Shown piece after piece: positions 1 through 13,203 of a DNA stretch of 64,000 nt. Below the pieces are notes generated by a model. That model was not told where the DNA came from. It saw nothing but the letters and a program-made list of their open reading frames with translations, and searched no databases. The position numbers and the translations under genes were made by a program. The stretch's first letter is position 1. The number at the start of each line of letters is the position of its first letter. Location: NCBI GenBank assembly GCA_009792885.1, contig WMCF01000008.1:17160952-17224951 (forward strand), read 5' to 3'. The DNA is from Eremophila alpestris peregrina (Eukaryota > Chordata > Aves > Passeriformes > Alaudidae).

Positions 1-440
1 ATGCAGAACAACTTTACAACTCCTACAAAAGTGAAGTATAAGCAAAAACATCAATTATGACTTGTACTCATAACTTTACAAAAGCATTTATCAGTCACAC
101 TGACTGCATAACTGCAGTTATAACAATCTCTTGCAAATATATGAAGCCTACTACATATTGCAATATTTTACTTTGCCATCAGCATAAATCCATGTGACTC
201 ATTACCTTTTTCTAAAGGTATCTTCTAAACACTAAACTACAGATACCAACAGAAAAGACAGATGTGTTAAAAATATTATCAACAAATTTTAAAATTATTA
301 GAAAAATACATCATTTACTGCGTTATTCCATGGCTCCTACTGCTGCAACTATATTGCTGGGAAAGTTTTTAAACCTTAATTCAAACAGTTGATTTATTTT
401 ATTGGATTGTGCTGTGTTTGCTGCATTTGTAGAATCCAAA
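1..440 (-). other. MLC1: MLC1 3' untranslated region, runs off the window
   Basis: This is AT-rich sequence after the MLC1 stop. Two overlapping AATAAA signals read on the minus strand (403-398 and 398-393) lie about 40 bases past the stop, so a very short 3' UTR is possible. A longer one leaving the window is equally possible. No other coding sequence was seen. Confidence 0.5.
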
Positions 441-515
441 CTACTGAGCCATCTGCACCACAACTGCTTTCCAAGCTTTATCTTTGTCAAAATCCTTTAA
501 GGTATTATTGGAAAC
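441..515 (-). CDS. MLC1: MLC1 last coding exon (residues 356-379, stop)
   Basis: Acceptor GTTTACTTTTAG at 517-516, then 24 codons ending KAVVVQMAQ and TAG at 443-441. The C-terminal nonamer is nearly the same in human MLC1, so the gene ends here. Confidence 0.95.
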   Translation of the reverse strand, partial: VSNNTLKDFDKDKAWKAVVVQMAQ

Positions 516-3500
516 CTAAAAGTAAACAAATTTCAGACAAAAGCAAACATGAAAAAATGTTTTTGATTAAAAACTTCAACCAAATAAATATCTGAGAGAA
601 GCGAGGAGAATGTAAATGTGAATAGTTACAGACTATTAAAATATTCTATACATTTGTAAATTGTATAGTTTTGTATATTATAGAGTTTATATTTAGGGTA
701 TAAAATATAAAATACAACATGTGTAATACTTGAAACATGTGGGTCTAAGAAACTTTGCCAAATTCCCATTTTAAACATGTTACTTAAGGCATGTTTTCAA
801 GATTTTTTCTAAAATATGACTGAAAGCCTTCACACCTAAACCTTCAACCCCAAAGCCAGAAGCAGCCCCCTGTGGTGCAACTGAAGATGTACCTACACAC
901 ATGCAAGCAAAGTAAGGCCTTGCTTAAACACAGACTTCTGAGAAGCCGAAGGGACTTGCAACTTCACCTATAACATTATTCATGTGTTTAAATATTAAAA
1001 AGTAAGCAAAAAAGTGTTGCTTTTGCAGAGAAAGTGCTCCTTTTAGCATTTAACTCATGCCTAATCTCTCAGTGACTCACAAACCAGGAATACTTTTAAA
1101 ATAATCCTTGGCAGAGATCTGTTAAGCCATGCCATGACCCATGCTCCAAAATGTGACTTGCAGCAGTGCAGGTGCTGCTGAGCTTCACCTTTTGTACAGA
1201 ACCTAAGTCTCAGGACACAGATCCAGAAAGTAAGTAACCTACACCAAATATCCTCAGCAGCCTGAGGGGACATAATTCCAAAGCTTCCACTTTCCATTTA
1301 CAGCTGTTTACTGACTTGACTATTTCAGTCTCTGCTCCCAATGCTTTCTATCCAGTGCTGGACTGAATCCAGCACTCTCTTTCTTGTGCAGTAAGCATGA
1401 GTTACTAACTCAGAGTCTTTAAGGATACAGGGTCTAGCTCTGTACAGCAGAGGAAAGTCTACGGGGTACAGTTCTGTGCCCTATGTCATGCCCAGTTATC
1501 ATCTAACCAGGAAACTATTATCTCTTGATTACAAAATTAAGTGTCATATAACGGCTTTTAATTGTGGCCTGAATTAAGATCAGTAGTTAAGACCACAAAA
1601 CATTACCAAAAAAGAGTATTTTTAAATAGATATTTTCAAATTTTCTAGTGGCTAAAAATACAAACCTCTGTTGTTCTGTATTCCTGTTTCTTAACCTGTG
1701 ATGGTGTCCATGCTGAATCTTGTAGTTTCATTTTTGTCTTGTAATTCACACACTGTATTACAGTTCCAATGGTAAGGCATGCCTGAATTAGCAGCATCAA
1801 CATCAGAAGCAACAGCAGTACATCATAAGATTGCTGAAAATAGACACACGTTGTTAACTACTTGAATAAAATATTTTATAATGTTCCCATCTCTATACTT
1901 TTAAGATTCCTATCTAGATTTTTTTAATCAAATTATAATTTACGGTTTATTTCAGCATAAAGTTTCAACTAAAATTTTAGTGCCTGAGTTTGCTGAAAGT
2001 AGAAGAGATCTGTAACTTTTAAGAAAATGTTAATTTGCCAAATTATCTTTTCCTCTGGAAACAGAACTGAATTGAGGAAACTATCCTCTAAATTACTGCT
2101 GGCTCTGACCTAAGCAATGTCACAGCTATGCTTGGGCCTGGCCCTGTGCCTTGCTGGCTTTGATCTTGCCCTGCTGACCTGAGTTCCTGCATTGCCTTGG
2201 ATCTGCCCCAGTACTGTGGACTTACCTGGCAATCACTGAACCACTGATTGAACCTGACTACTATGGCTGGACCTGCCTTGCTTTACTATTTTTGGGGTGC
2301 TGCAGGACTGCCCTGCCTGCCAATGAAGCTATCATTCTTTTTCTGCCTTGCTGTGACCTCCTGCTCCATCCTGGTTCATCACCTTGTGCAGAGCAGCCCA
2401 CTCTTGCTGTAACCAGACACAAAGCAAAGAACGTAAGAAATGCTCTGCAGGGTCACAGCAACTGTCTGGTCAGTGAAGTCATCTGTCTCCAACACGTGTG
2501 ACAGGAGAGGGTAGGTAAGCTGTGGCCATTCCTGAGGTTCAACAACACAGTGTACTACTCCAGAACAAGAACAGGATCACATACTCAGAAGTTGATTTTC
2601 CAGTCACTGAGATATCAATTTAATAAACATTTCCCCTCTTTTCTTCTAAAGTTACAAGACTACTTAATGACTAGTGGATACTAAGAGTAAAGACTCTTCA
2701 TGACATTGGTGGTTCTTTGAACAACATCAGGGATTGGCAAACACTTTGCCAGTAGAGTCCCAGAAAGCTCTTCAGCAATGCACAGCTAACACTTCATACT
2801 GAAATGCTTTAAACTTTGCCAACGTTTTCTTCTCTGTCCCAATCCAGACTTTGAATGAATACAGGTGTAAGCTTACAATCCCAACAATTGGTAAACATCC
2901 TAAGGAACAGAAAAATGTACTCTTCAAGGAAACCTAAAATCTTCAATTTAAATACTACAAATTATAGAAGCCTCAAGAAGTCTAACATACTGTATATTAT
3001 TTTTACTGTGTCTTTTGAATAAAATCCTATCTTTTTAAAACTACAATTCCCGGGTGCCAAAAGATACAACATACTTTCAATTATATCCTAAGTTAAACAA
3101 GAGTTTTAAAATAATTTCTATAACATTTCATTCAACCTTTATAATGCAGTACCTTGTCTTTGTATATTGCCTAATTTACTACCACCTTGCTACTGTAACC
3201 TGTAGAGGTTCATTTTTCAATTGCATAGAAACACATACTTTGACAGCAGGTGGATAACTTTTAAAGATGTCAACAACTTGCATGATACTGAAGGATAAGT
3301 ATGCAGAGGCAGTGAACAGCAAAGGAGAGGTAACACTGCTAATGGCAATCAGGACCTCAACCTAAAAAATAACATAATAAATGTTAAATAAGAATCTAAA
3401 AAATTAACTCTGGTATTTGAGCTCTGTCTCTTTGAAGCAAGCATAACAGAAGTGTGTAAACTGTGTAGGATTATACATAAAAGAAAAGTACTAAGAGCCA

Positions 3501-6500
3501 TCCACATTTCATGGAGCTACAGAAGCAAGCTTTGAATAACCTAAGTTTCCTAGCCAAAACACTCCTGGCTTGTAATTCATATTTCATTCAATACAGATGA
3601 TAACATTTTTGTTTTCTTCTACAAGTGCCTTCCATATGCACATAGAGGAAACAATATCCAATCTGGAGAGCCAGTGTAGAAACCACCATTTATTATTCAA
3701 TTTATATGCAATAATGAGAATCAACAACAAATATTTTTTCTAGACTTCCAATCTAGAAAAAAATCTTATTAAATAAATTTGAATGCCCTGAGCAAAATTT
3801 ATTGCCATACAGCAGCAGCCAAGTTTTGTTCATATATCACCCCCAGGATTATATTCTGACTTCAACTGTGGCTATGCCTCACTACTCACTTAAATATGGT
3901 CACATGACTATTACATAGAACAGATATTTTAAGGAGCCTTAACTACACATCTAGGACATTCACGGAATAAATACACTCTACTGAATATTATTAGTTCTTG
4001 TTGATAATCACCAAGATGAAGAATTTGTTTAAAATAGGTTCTAGATCCAGCACAGCCTGCACACCTAATTTTTCTCTTTCAGAAACCACAACTGATAATG
4101 AAAGAAAAAGGGAATCTCATCTCAAGAGGTTGAGAGCAGTTCTTGGCATACCATATGAGGCATGTCATTTTTCTATAGTAATATCTTTTCCCAAGGAATC
4201 AACACAAAAAATCAAAACAAAACAAAACAAACAAACTAAAAAAAAAAAAAAACCCAACCAACCAACCTCTTCACATTCTTTTCTAGAACTGATGAAATTA
4301 AGCCTCCAAAGGACCTTCCAGAGTTCTTTTAGGGGATACCAGCTAACACTCCTGCTACATATTTCTGCCAGAGTTTGTAGAAGCAGCTAAAAACAAGTGA
4401 GCAAACTTGATTAATGCTCACTGTCTGGCATACTTTCTTAGCATTATTCCACTCTAATGACAAAACCTAGGAATTTTACTCACCAAACATTTACTTGGAT
4501 ATTCAGCAGCTACATGGCTTGCAATAGCACTTGGAAAGCACTAAACAAAAGAGTGCAAAAAAGTAAGTATTTATTGACTTGAAAATTACAAAAATTAAGT
4601 TACAGTGATTCCCACTATTCACAGCTTTTTCCTTTTGGGATTTCTGAATGCTGAAAAACTTGTTTATGAACTTTTTTCACTTCATGAAAAGGGATTTTAC
4701 AGACACATATATAAACCTAATGGTCATTGTCTTCTTTCTCAATCAGTTCCTTCCTGATAAGCAGAGGGGCACAACATCCTTGATGAATCCACTACTCCTG
4801 GGTACAAACTGTTATTAGGGATAAGAGTTACCAAGCACAGTCTCAGATTTCTAAAAATGAGAGGTTAAATAAGATGTTCTAAGGATTCTACCATGCTAAA
4901 ACTAAACTCAACTTTTTCTTTTGCATCCTGAAATATTTTAAAACCTATGGCTTTTTTTTTGACTAAACACCTCGCTTCTAATACTCTTTTCTTAATACTC
5001 ATTTCCATTTTATTGAGGACTGAGAATGTAATCAGAACACTCAACAGAACTATTGCAAACCAAAACACATCAAAAATATTGCATAAATATATTAAGTATA
5101 TTGAAGTGCTAAGTCATTTGCTAATCAGCAATTCCCAAGCACCATTAGAGCCAAATAAATACTCCAGTAAGGAGGAGAAAAGTGAAAAACAAACCATTGA
5201 ATAAAAGCCATTGTTTTAAAAGACTAGCTTCCATTTGCACTACTTACAGCAACTAAGATCCAAAAGAATGTTACTGAGAGGTATGGACCTGAGACTAGAA
5301 CATCCATATTCAGAGCAATTATTCCACCAAATACTGATGAAATTCCAATAATCACCTCAATTACCTAAAACAAATGAGAACACACAAATTATTAACAATT
5401 TATTTGAACACGAAAATTTCTACCTGCACATAGAAAGGACATCACTGGAAAGAATAAAATACATTTATGCTACTAGTTAGGCAAAAAGTCTGTGTTTTCC
5501 ATATCTACAATATGGCAAAACACTAGCTAGCTTAAGGGAAAACAAGATCAGCTTCAATCTACTTATTTATGCTTTCATTTATTAGCTACCCCAAACAACA
5601 GTTCAGCTTACAACCATTTATCCTTAAGTCATTAATTAGTCTCCTTCCCATAATAAAGAGCAGTAATGATTTATCTTGCAATCTTCTAAAAGGAAAAATT
5701 TTACTATACATCTCTCATTTTTGTCTATTCTTTCAGTTCTTAACTACACTGATCTCTTCCTGCTTTAAAGAACCTTAGCACTTAGAAAGATGGAGGAATA
5801 AATTGATTCAATGAAACAATGCTTTTCTTACTGAGTATGACTTCAGAATTCGAGCAGGAAAGCTGACATTGCTCAAAACAATGGCACTGTCAAATGCAGT
5901 ATTCTAGAGGGGAATAAAAAATTATGATAAAAAATATGCAAAGCAATGCATTTCTTTCTAATATCTTGTACAACCTGTTACAGAACCTAATGGTGGTGTG
6001 CAACATCTGGTTGGCCCAGAAGAGGTGACAGTGACACATCATGGTGTTTTCCAGCGTCAGACCACATCAATTACATTAAAACCAAATTAATTAGTCCCAG
6101 ATTAGCTGTTCCACAGCCAGCATTCAATAATGAAATACTGTCATCTCGTCTCCCTTTTCCACCTTCAAAGAATACACTTTCTTCCTGAGCCTTCAGATTT
6201 TACAGATGTGGATCAGCAGGAGCCAAAGTATGACAGGGCACTACACAATTTTTCAATCAGTATTTTGAATGGCATAGCATGTTTGCTACATTCTTACCCA
6301 AAAGCACAGTTGCAGAAAGATGAGGGTGGGGGTTGGGAAAGCATTTGTGAAGAGAGAAAATTTCATCAATAGTCCCAAATCCTGAAGCCAAGATTTGCAG
6401 TCCAGATACCACCAAACTGGCATGCAAGACTAATACTTGCTCATCAGGCTTCAAAAAGGTATTGTTTGCATACATACAAGTTATAGTACTCTAATGTTTC

Positions 6501-9500
6501 ACACATCATCAAGTTTCATTCCACAAAACAGGAATAAAACATTTGCCATGCCCATTCATAATATATTCAAAGAACTTGGTGCTGTATAGTTTTCAACAGG
6601 TAATTTTGCAGAGTGGTCATTGCACTTTTAAAAGGTCATTGCTTCTTTTAAAAGAAGCAGTAACTGTTTAGTATGGTATTTTTATTTATAGTTCAAATAC
6701 AGTTTTAGCATGCAAAGTTATATACTGGAGTTATCAATAAATTGTCAGCATATGTAATACAGGAAAATGGAATATATTTTAACATGCACAGCCCTGAAGG
6801 ATACCTACTTTCTTTCGTGTACAGCAGTCTTCAGTAGACCTAGCTGAAATGATCACAGTAGTTGCCATGAAGATTTCCAGCAGAATAAGTAGAATCAAGT
6901 TGAAATTTATCTGCCAGTAAAATCCCAGACATAAATGAGTTACGTCTTCCACACTAAAAATAAAGGGGCTGAGTCTAGCACGATTAAGCAAGTTGTCTGG
7001 TTTCTGTCAGATTTAGACATATCTACTGATTACATACTTTGTTAACTATTTTCTTGGCTCTTGACAAACTTAACAACAACATAATACTCAGAATGCCTAA
7101 CCTGAGAAATATTTACTTCATTAATGGAGATATTCTGCCTGAAGATTTTACCATTGTCTTCTACATGAGGAGCTTATGATAAGGGAGTGTTTGCTGAGTA
7201 CATCTGCTTTTTGGAGGCCCTTCCATGTGAAACCAGCACACTTTAGCAATTAGGGGAAGATTCTCAGGGGAAGCAGGGCCACAGGTCACAACTCCTAGGT
7301 TGCAATCCCAAATGGTGCACTACCATATTGGACTCTGAATGAAAACACAAACCAAACAACAGCGCCAAGGATCCCAGTTCTGTGCCCTGCTTAGTGCTGG
7401 GAAAGCATCCACAGACACTCTTCATGGGCTCATGACTCCTGCAGACTACACTGTTGTGCAAAAACATGGATGCTGCCATTGCTCATCTTCAAGAGGCAAA
7501 TAAGTGAATGTAATACTTAACATTGCTCTTTTGCTCCCTATTATTCTCATAAAAAGAGGTAGATACCTACACTACATGGCCTGAATAATTTCCTAGAGGC
7601 ACACAAGTTAGGTAGAGTGGATCTCCCTTTCTCGTCTTCAAAAGCACCATGTTTTTCCATCAGCAGCCCAAGAAAACACCTGGTAGTCAGTCAGGCCATT
7701 GGGGCAAAGTACCAGAAATCTAGGAAGAACTGACACCATTCCAAACCCATACAATTAGTGCAAGCCATTGCTCAAGAACTTAGAAGAGAATTATATTGTT
7801 TCCTCATGTCAGACCTGCTTTGTTGATGATGAAATCTCAGTCCTTCTCTGACACGTATCTTGCAGCACGTATTTTTTGAAAAAAGTAGTAAGTGGCAGAT
7901 TTAGGAGGCTTTTTTGGACACTGAAATTCACTTTTGCTTAGGAAATGATAATTGGAACTATGTGCTTTGCTGTACCCAACAGACTGTACAGTTGTACTAA
8001 CTCCACAAGCAGAGATAAATGTCATTGTGCTAAACTTCCAGAAAATGTGCTACAATGAAGAACACAGGAATAGTTAGGCAAAAGAACAGGTTTCAAATGT
8101 GTGGCCTGCAGAACAATTTAACCCAGATTATAAATTCCCATGATTTATACATGCTTTGACACAGCACTAATACTAATGTGAGCTGGCAAGGCCACACATC
8201 ACCCTTGGCAGTGCAGTGCCAAGCAGATGCATAAGTCCAAGTCCAGAAGCACTGTAACTAAACTGATGGACTACCTCACTTAGTCCTAGGTACAAGAAGC
8301 AAATAACAAAAACTGAAAAGTTAACAGTAAATTAGATTCTTGTGAGTATTATTGCAGGTATCTAACATTGGGCAAAGAGAAATGTAAAGTTACTGCTTAT
8401 GATCTCTCCTCACAGACCAAGCAGGAACACGGGGAAATTGGCAGCAAAGTAATGACATGTGATCTTCAGCCACCTAATGTCCTCCTCACCTTGTTTTTTA
8501 ACTGAGATAAACATGTCACAATTAGTAATTGTTTAGTAACTTACATTTATAGCTGATGGATTGAGGACAAGTTTGCATCCAAACCAAATTAAGCACGTTG
8601 TTGTAACAGCAAATGTAGAGACAAATAGAATCTGAAAATTTGGTATCTGAAAAACAGTTTCAGAATGGGTTTCTCTCTCATTTTAAACACATGGAGAATA
8701 TGAACACACACACAGACATATATAGAGAGATGATAGAGAGAGAAAAAAAAATTGACAATAAAGCTTCATACTTACCACGTTAATTTTATTCCTTGCTATA
8801 GCAAAGCTCACAACTGCTGAAGGAATACACTGGGAAAATTAAAAGAGAAGACTAGTGGGATTTTCTGCACAATGCATTTTATATCTACTTCTATAGCTGT
8901 ATTTTTTGTGCCTGAATTCATAGTTCAGTACACTTAGACAAACAGAAGATCAGAAACTCTGAAGAAAATGTGTCACTTGAATGAGTTCATTAATCACAAT
9001 CAGTATCTGAGGATTGCAAGAAGTTTAAATATACCTTTCATATCCATCAGTTTTGACTAACTACCCAGCATAATGTGATGAGTAAAAGAAAGAAAGTCTT
9101 TCATAAGGTATTTCATGCCTTTGTTAGTTTAAATTAACTCTAGAAGGCCTGAGATCCTTAAGCAGGAGAAAACAAAATTGGGCCTGCACCTTCTTTAAAC
9201 AGACATCATTGTGGATGAGTAAGCTAAAACCTGCCCAATCTCAAAACAGTTCTGAAGAATCTTGTGAAAAATCTGCTGAGTCAAGTTACACTTGGAGAAT
9301 TGTGCCTGGGATGTCCATTCTGTTCACTGGGAACTATGTTTCCATACTCCAGGGCAAAGATAAATGGAAAAGTCATGCACAAATAAAAAGTCTCACAAAT
9401 TTCTGCATTCCTCAGCTGCTCCCCACCACAACAGACATGGCTCCATTACAGATCCAACTCTATTTTACAAAAATGCCTACTAAAATTATAATAAAAATGT

Positions 9501-12500
9501 TCTTATATTAAATAATGAATCATGCAATAAATGCCACATTTCTAATTCTATTCACACACACCTGAACACTGATGGCTTAACAATAGAACACTATAAAGAG
9601 ATTAATACTGATATGTAGAATTCTTGGCAGCACTTCCTTAACACCTACATGGCCTTTACTGAACATAATTAAAACATCCTTTTATGTCCTGGATACATAG
9701 GAGTCTCTAGAGCACTACAGGACTATGTTTAGGCAACTGAATCCTACTCCTAGTCCAGATGGTGAAAGTCTAGAGAGCAATTCAGCTTCAGGCTAAAGGA
9801 GACACTTGGTGGCCAGCTGGCTCCACATCCCTCCAGGCTCTTCTGACTGCACTGACACCATCACCTGCAGCAGGAACTCTGACACTTCCTCACATACAGA
9901 CACCAAACACACCTTCAACCCAAGGTGATAACCATCTGCATCCAAAGATCTACCTGGTCTTTGGAAATCTTTAAACATGAAGTTCAAAGAGTCAAGATCA
10001 GGGCCAGAGAAAGAGACAATAACTAACACTAATGTGGCAGAGAATAATATATCTGTGAGGATCCTGACTCCAAAAACTCCTCCAACTTTAACACCTTTAG
10101 TGGAAACCCAAGTGATAACTCATTCACAGAGCAACTCCTGGGACTTGTTTGTTTCAAGTAAAGCATTATTCTTGGACCTAACTTAAAAACAAATACGTAA
10201 GTCAAGTTGAGAAAATAACAGAGACAGAACAGGACACTGCCATAAAAAATCAAGTACATGAGACTTATCTTTTGAATATCTAAAGCACAAATTAAGCTTA
10301 TATAGTACAGTCAACATATATACGCACCCCTAAAAATATAGTTAAAAAATACTGGGCTCTGGAAAATGTTAGCCATCTTTAATGCACACTTTACTAGTAA
10401 AATAATAATATTCAAGAGAACTTTAGTCTGTTTCAGTACTTTGATATTACAGAAAAATAAACTGAAAAATTAATACTTTGAGATACAATCTGAAATACAT
10501 TTTGATAGCATATAGCCAGAAAACTTCCCAAATACATAGCAATGAAATTTTTCTTAAAATCCAACACAGAAAAGCTGCTCAGTAGATTAATATTGCATGC
10601 CAGTAGTGAGCTGATTAACAAAAATGGTAACTTAAACCCAGTTGTCTTCATGACAACTGTAATCCCTTTAACCATGCAACAAAAATCCATTTAATGAACT
10701 GTTAAATAGAATTAAATCTTCCATGAAAAAAATTAGCAGTAGAAGAAAACAGAATAAAACACATAAACCCACAAAATTATTTACTATTGCATTTGCTGTC
10801 AAATAGCCACAGCAAATAATTATGAATGCTTACTGAACCTGCTGCACAACGTAAATAATCCATTTCAGATGGAAAAATATTTCCCAGATATAGTGAAAAT
10901 CCAGAAGTAATAAGGAGGCAAGTCTGCAAAGCAACAAATAAATTTATATTAATACAACTGTTTAAAAAAAAAAACTAGTCAGATATCAATCAGTAATTAA
11001 TCCCTTTCAAATTGATCTATTTTTAATAATGCAGTTTTTGTGTGAATAAATTTGAAGAAAAATATGAAAATATGCTGACTTCTGAAGGTGTTTTGATGGT
11101 CACCAATATCTAATAATGAACAATATTCATGTTTAAAGCACGTATTTTGTCATGACCTGGCAAATACCTCAATAAGACCCTCAAAAGGTAACTGCAGTGT
11201 TTAGTGGTAAAAGGGTTTCAGTAACTTCAGCTATGTCTCTACTTTGCATTCTCTGCTTGACTCCACCAACATTCATTATGAATATGGGCAGCTGGGAAAT
11301 TGCCAACTAGAACACAGCAGCAAAAATAGTATTGGGATACACCAGTGAAGTTTCTTCCACTATATTCCTGCATCCCTACAAATTCTCTTCCTGCTTTCAT
11401 TCAGTGGCACATCCAATAAAGTTCAACAGCTCCTCTTCCCTTAATAAGTCTTCAGGTTATTTCATAACTATCACAGTTAAACACTCTGTGATAAGCACTT
11501 AGTGTCTTCTACTAACATTATTTTGTTTCTCCTTGTTATTTCTCTGAGTAGGCATTTCTTTGAAGGGGCAGAGGAAGGCAAGAGACAGAATGGCTCTTTT
11601 TTTAAAAATTTGGGCATTTTTTCATGTTAGAAAATTATTGGGGGGTCTTTAAAAAGTCCTTGTCAAAAAAGGCAGAAAATAAAGACAGCATATGTGCATG
11701 TATAAACACACAGAATTTTGGCAGGCTGGAAGAACAGTCTATGGGACCACAAGTTGGAATTGTGCTTGAAGCTCATCAAATTGTTTCTGCAAAAAAACAG
11801 CCCACCAGCCACTCTGATGTCACTGTACAGTTTGCAACTGCTCCCTGAAGTAGACTGTTCTGTTCACTATGACTTATATTGTTCAGCATACAGACTTTCT
11901 TTTCTGGACACTGCCTTTCAGAAGGGTTGATAGAGACTAAACATTTGGGAGAAAAATCTAATTGGAATTTAACCTAAGAGTTTATTAATAAAGCTGCATT
12001 TTAAATTTTTCCATGAAATTACTTCTTGATAATATGACTTCAGCAAATGATCATTAAACACTATTATTTCCAAAAATTTCTAACAACTCACAAAATTACA
12101 GACAGTTGTCCCTTTGGACAATTAAGTTTGAGAAAATGTAATGCAAAGAAAGCCAGCACTTCTTTTGCTCTCTTTTCATGTGACAGTACATCTAAAAGGA
12201 AATCCAAGCCTCGCAGTTTGTTAAAAAGGAAAAAATGCTCAGCTGTTTCCACAAAAATAAGGCAATACTTTTATTCACTGCGCAGAAACAAGCAATTACC
12301 ATATTAAGAGTGAGACAATCTTAGTTCTTAATAAAAATTACACTTCAAAACACACAAGCTGACAGAAAACATCAAATTCTAATTGCTATAATGAAGTTTA
12401 ATTAACTTGGCTCAGAACACAGAGAAGCATATGATGTACATGCAAGATGAGTATCCTGTGATTCTAGCAGTGACACAAAAATTCAAATCACTGTGTTGTT

Positions 12501-13203
12501 TGTGCAAGGAACACAAGTATATATCCTACTACATACCAATTATACCAAATAATTTTGTGGCTATTGAACCTTGATAGAGGAATGTGGCAATCAAGTTCCA
12601 CATACAACTCTAATGCCAAAGTGCTATCATGGCAGCCACAGTACATTTAAGAGTGAGAAATATTTTTAAAAGAATATGGCTCACATACTTTATATACTCT
12701 GCCTAAATGCACTGCTTATACATATACATGGACTGATATTTACCACTACCACACTTATCCTCTGCATGTAAGATTTGTATTAATGATAAAAATAAGCCTT
12801 CATATATCATCTCTGATTGGTAAAAAAATAGTCAAAGAGTACATGTAGTCAATTAATTGCTACACTCCAAACTTGCTAAATATGTTTATATTTTTACAAA
12901 GACTTATTTTCAAAACTATCAGTGATGAAATTCTTAGTCTTCAAATGAGGTCAAACAGAACAGATTGCTGGGCACTAAGGCCTCACCTGTATTTTTAAAT
13001 TTGCTATCATTTAAAGTACTTACTCCCATCAGCAATGAATATATCCATGTTTTGTAACTAAAGCAAGGATGCAGCCTCTTTGACAGCTGAAGGTCACTGG
13101 ATTTGATATCTGGTATATAATTTCCATTCTCTTGTTTTCCCCGCTCCAAAGTTGGCATCCTGTCATAGCTAAATTCTTCTCTGTAACCTTCTTCCCTGGT
13201 CAT
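441..13203 (-). CDS. MLC1: MLC1, eight-pass astrocyte membrane protein (11 coding exons)
   Basis: Joined minus-strand exons 13203-13024, 10923-10834, 8829-8776, 8646-8545, 6910-6809, 5903-5832, 5364-5248, 4540-4484, 3361-3239, 1833-1666 and 515-441 give 379 residues; human MLC1 has 377. Every intron starts GT and ends AG, and all junctions fall between codons. The N-terminus (YDRMPTLERG), middle (NFQILFVSTFAV) and C-terminus (KAVVVQMAQ) match human MLC1 as I remember it. Hydrophobic stretches near residues 51-71, 86-104, 111-133, 143-164, 200-220, 227-247, 258-282 and 303-327 fit eight membrane spans with both ends in the cytosol. In mammals the protein sits in astrocyte end-feet and junctions, binds GlialCAM (HEPACAM), and modulates volume-regulated anion current; loss causes megalencephalic leukoencephalopathy with subcortical cysts. 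Exon 7 and the C-terminal tail are the most diverged parts. Its introns hold no other gene that I recognise. Confidence 0.96.
516..1665 (-). other. Last MLC1 intron, no recognised content
   Basis: A 1.15-kb intron between the last two coding exons. The 78-codon minus-strand frame at 1297-1061 shows no MLC1 similarity and no splice signals that would join it in frame; I see nothing else here. Confidence 0.6.
1666..1833 (-). CDS. MLC1: MLC1 coding exon 10 (residues 300-355)
   Basis: Encodes span 8 (a Leu/Met-rich run after SYDV) and a polar cytosolic tail rich in Lys and Gln. The donor GTTTGT is the weakest in the gene, but it keeps frame with the conserved last exon. Confidence 0.93.
2100..2440. 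repeat. CTG/CCTG-rich, internally repetitive patch in an MLC1 intron
   Basis: About 340 bases with recurring CCTG, TTGC and CTGACC words, far richer in C and G than the surrounding intron. It looks like an inserted old repeat, but I could not assign it to a family. Confidence 0.35.
3239..3361 (-). CDS. MLC1: MLC1 coding exon 9 (residues 259-299)
   Basis: Encodes span 7 (VEVLIAISSVTSPLLFTAS) and a loop ending SYPPAVK. Acceptor TTTTTAG, donor GTATGT. Confidence 0.95.
4201..4264 (+). repeat. A-rich simple sequence in an MLC1 intron
   Basis: Runs of CAAAA and a 14-base A tract followed by CCAACCAACC. Low-complexity sequence, possibly an old retroposon tail. Confidence 0.6.
4484..4540 (-). CDS. 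MLC1: MLC1 coding exon 8 (residues 240-258)
   Basis: A 57-base exon encoding CFPSAIASHVAAEYPSKCL, with one change from the human segment as I remember it (Tyr for Cys). Donor GTGAGT. Confidence 0.95.
5248..5364 (-). CDS. MLC1: MLC1 coding exon 7 (residues 201-239)
   Basis: Covers span 5 (IGISSVFGGIIALN) and the start of span 6 (LSVTFFWILVA). Acceptor TGTTTTAG, donor GTAAGT. Confidence 0.95.
5832..5903 (-). CDS. MLC1: MLC1 coding exon 6 (residues 177-200), diverged loop
   Basis: Only the second half (FPARILKSYS) is well conserved with mammals; the first 14 residues differ strongly. Acceptor CCCCTCTAG, donor GTAAG, frame kept on both sides. Confidence 0.93.
6809..6910 (-). CDS. MLC1: MLC1 coding exon 5 (residues 143-176)
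   Basis: Encodes span 4 (INFNLILLILLEIFMATTV) and a basic cytosolic loop (TEDCCTRKK). Acceptor TACTGGCAG, donor GTAGGT. Confidence 0.95.
8545..8646 (-). CDS. MLC1: MLC1 coding exon 4 (residues 109-142)
   Basis: Almost identical to human (IPNFQILFVSTFAVTTT), covering span 3 and the loop ending LVLNPSAIN. Acceptor TTTTTCAG, donor GTAAG. Confidence 0.96.
8776..8829 (-). CDS. MLC1: MLC1 coding exon 3 (residues 91-108)
   Basis: A 54-base exon between acceptor TTTTCCCAG and donor GTAAG. It encodes CIPSAVVSFAIAR and the following loop; the human counterpart reads CIPSAIVSFTVSR. Confidence 0.95.
10834..10923 (-). CDS. MLC1: MLC1 coding exon 2 (residues 61-90)
   Basis: Acceptor TTGCTTTGCAG, donor GTAAGC. 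Encodes the rest of span 1 and the first loop, with the conserved SLYLGN and MDYLRCAAGS segments. Confidence 0.95.
13024..13203 (-). CDS. MLC1: MLC1 first coding exon (residues 1-60)
   Basis: The ATG at 13203-13201 opens a 60-codon exon ending in Leu-Met-Gly before the donor GTAAGT (13023-13018). It encodes the cytosolic N-terminus and the start of the first membrane span. An acceptor-like AG lies 4 bases upstream of the ATG, so an untranslated exon is expected further 5'. Confidence 0.95.

Noticed and set aside
301..375. Alternative last MLC1 exon (acceptor CTTTCCCAG followed by 13 codons and a stop)
   Set aside because: It keeps frame, but its peptide has no similarity to MLC1, whereas the exon at 515-441 encodes the conserved C-terminus.
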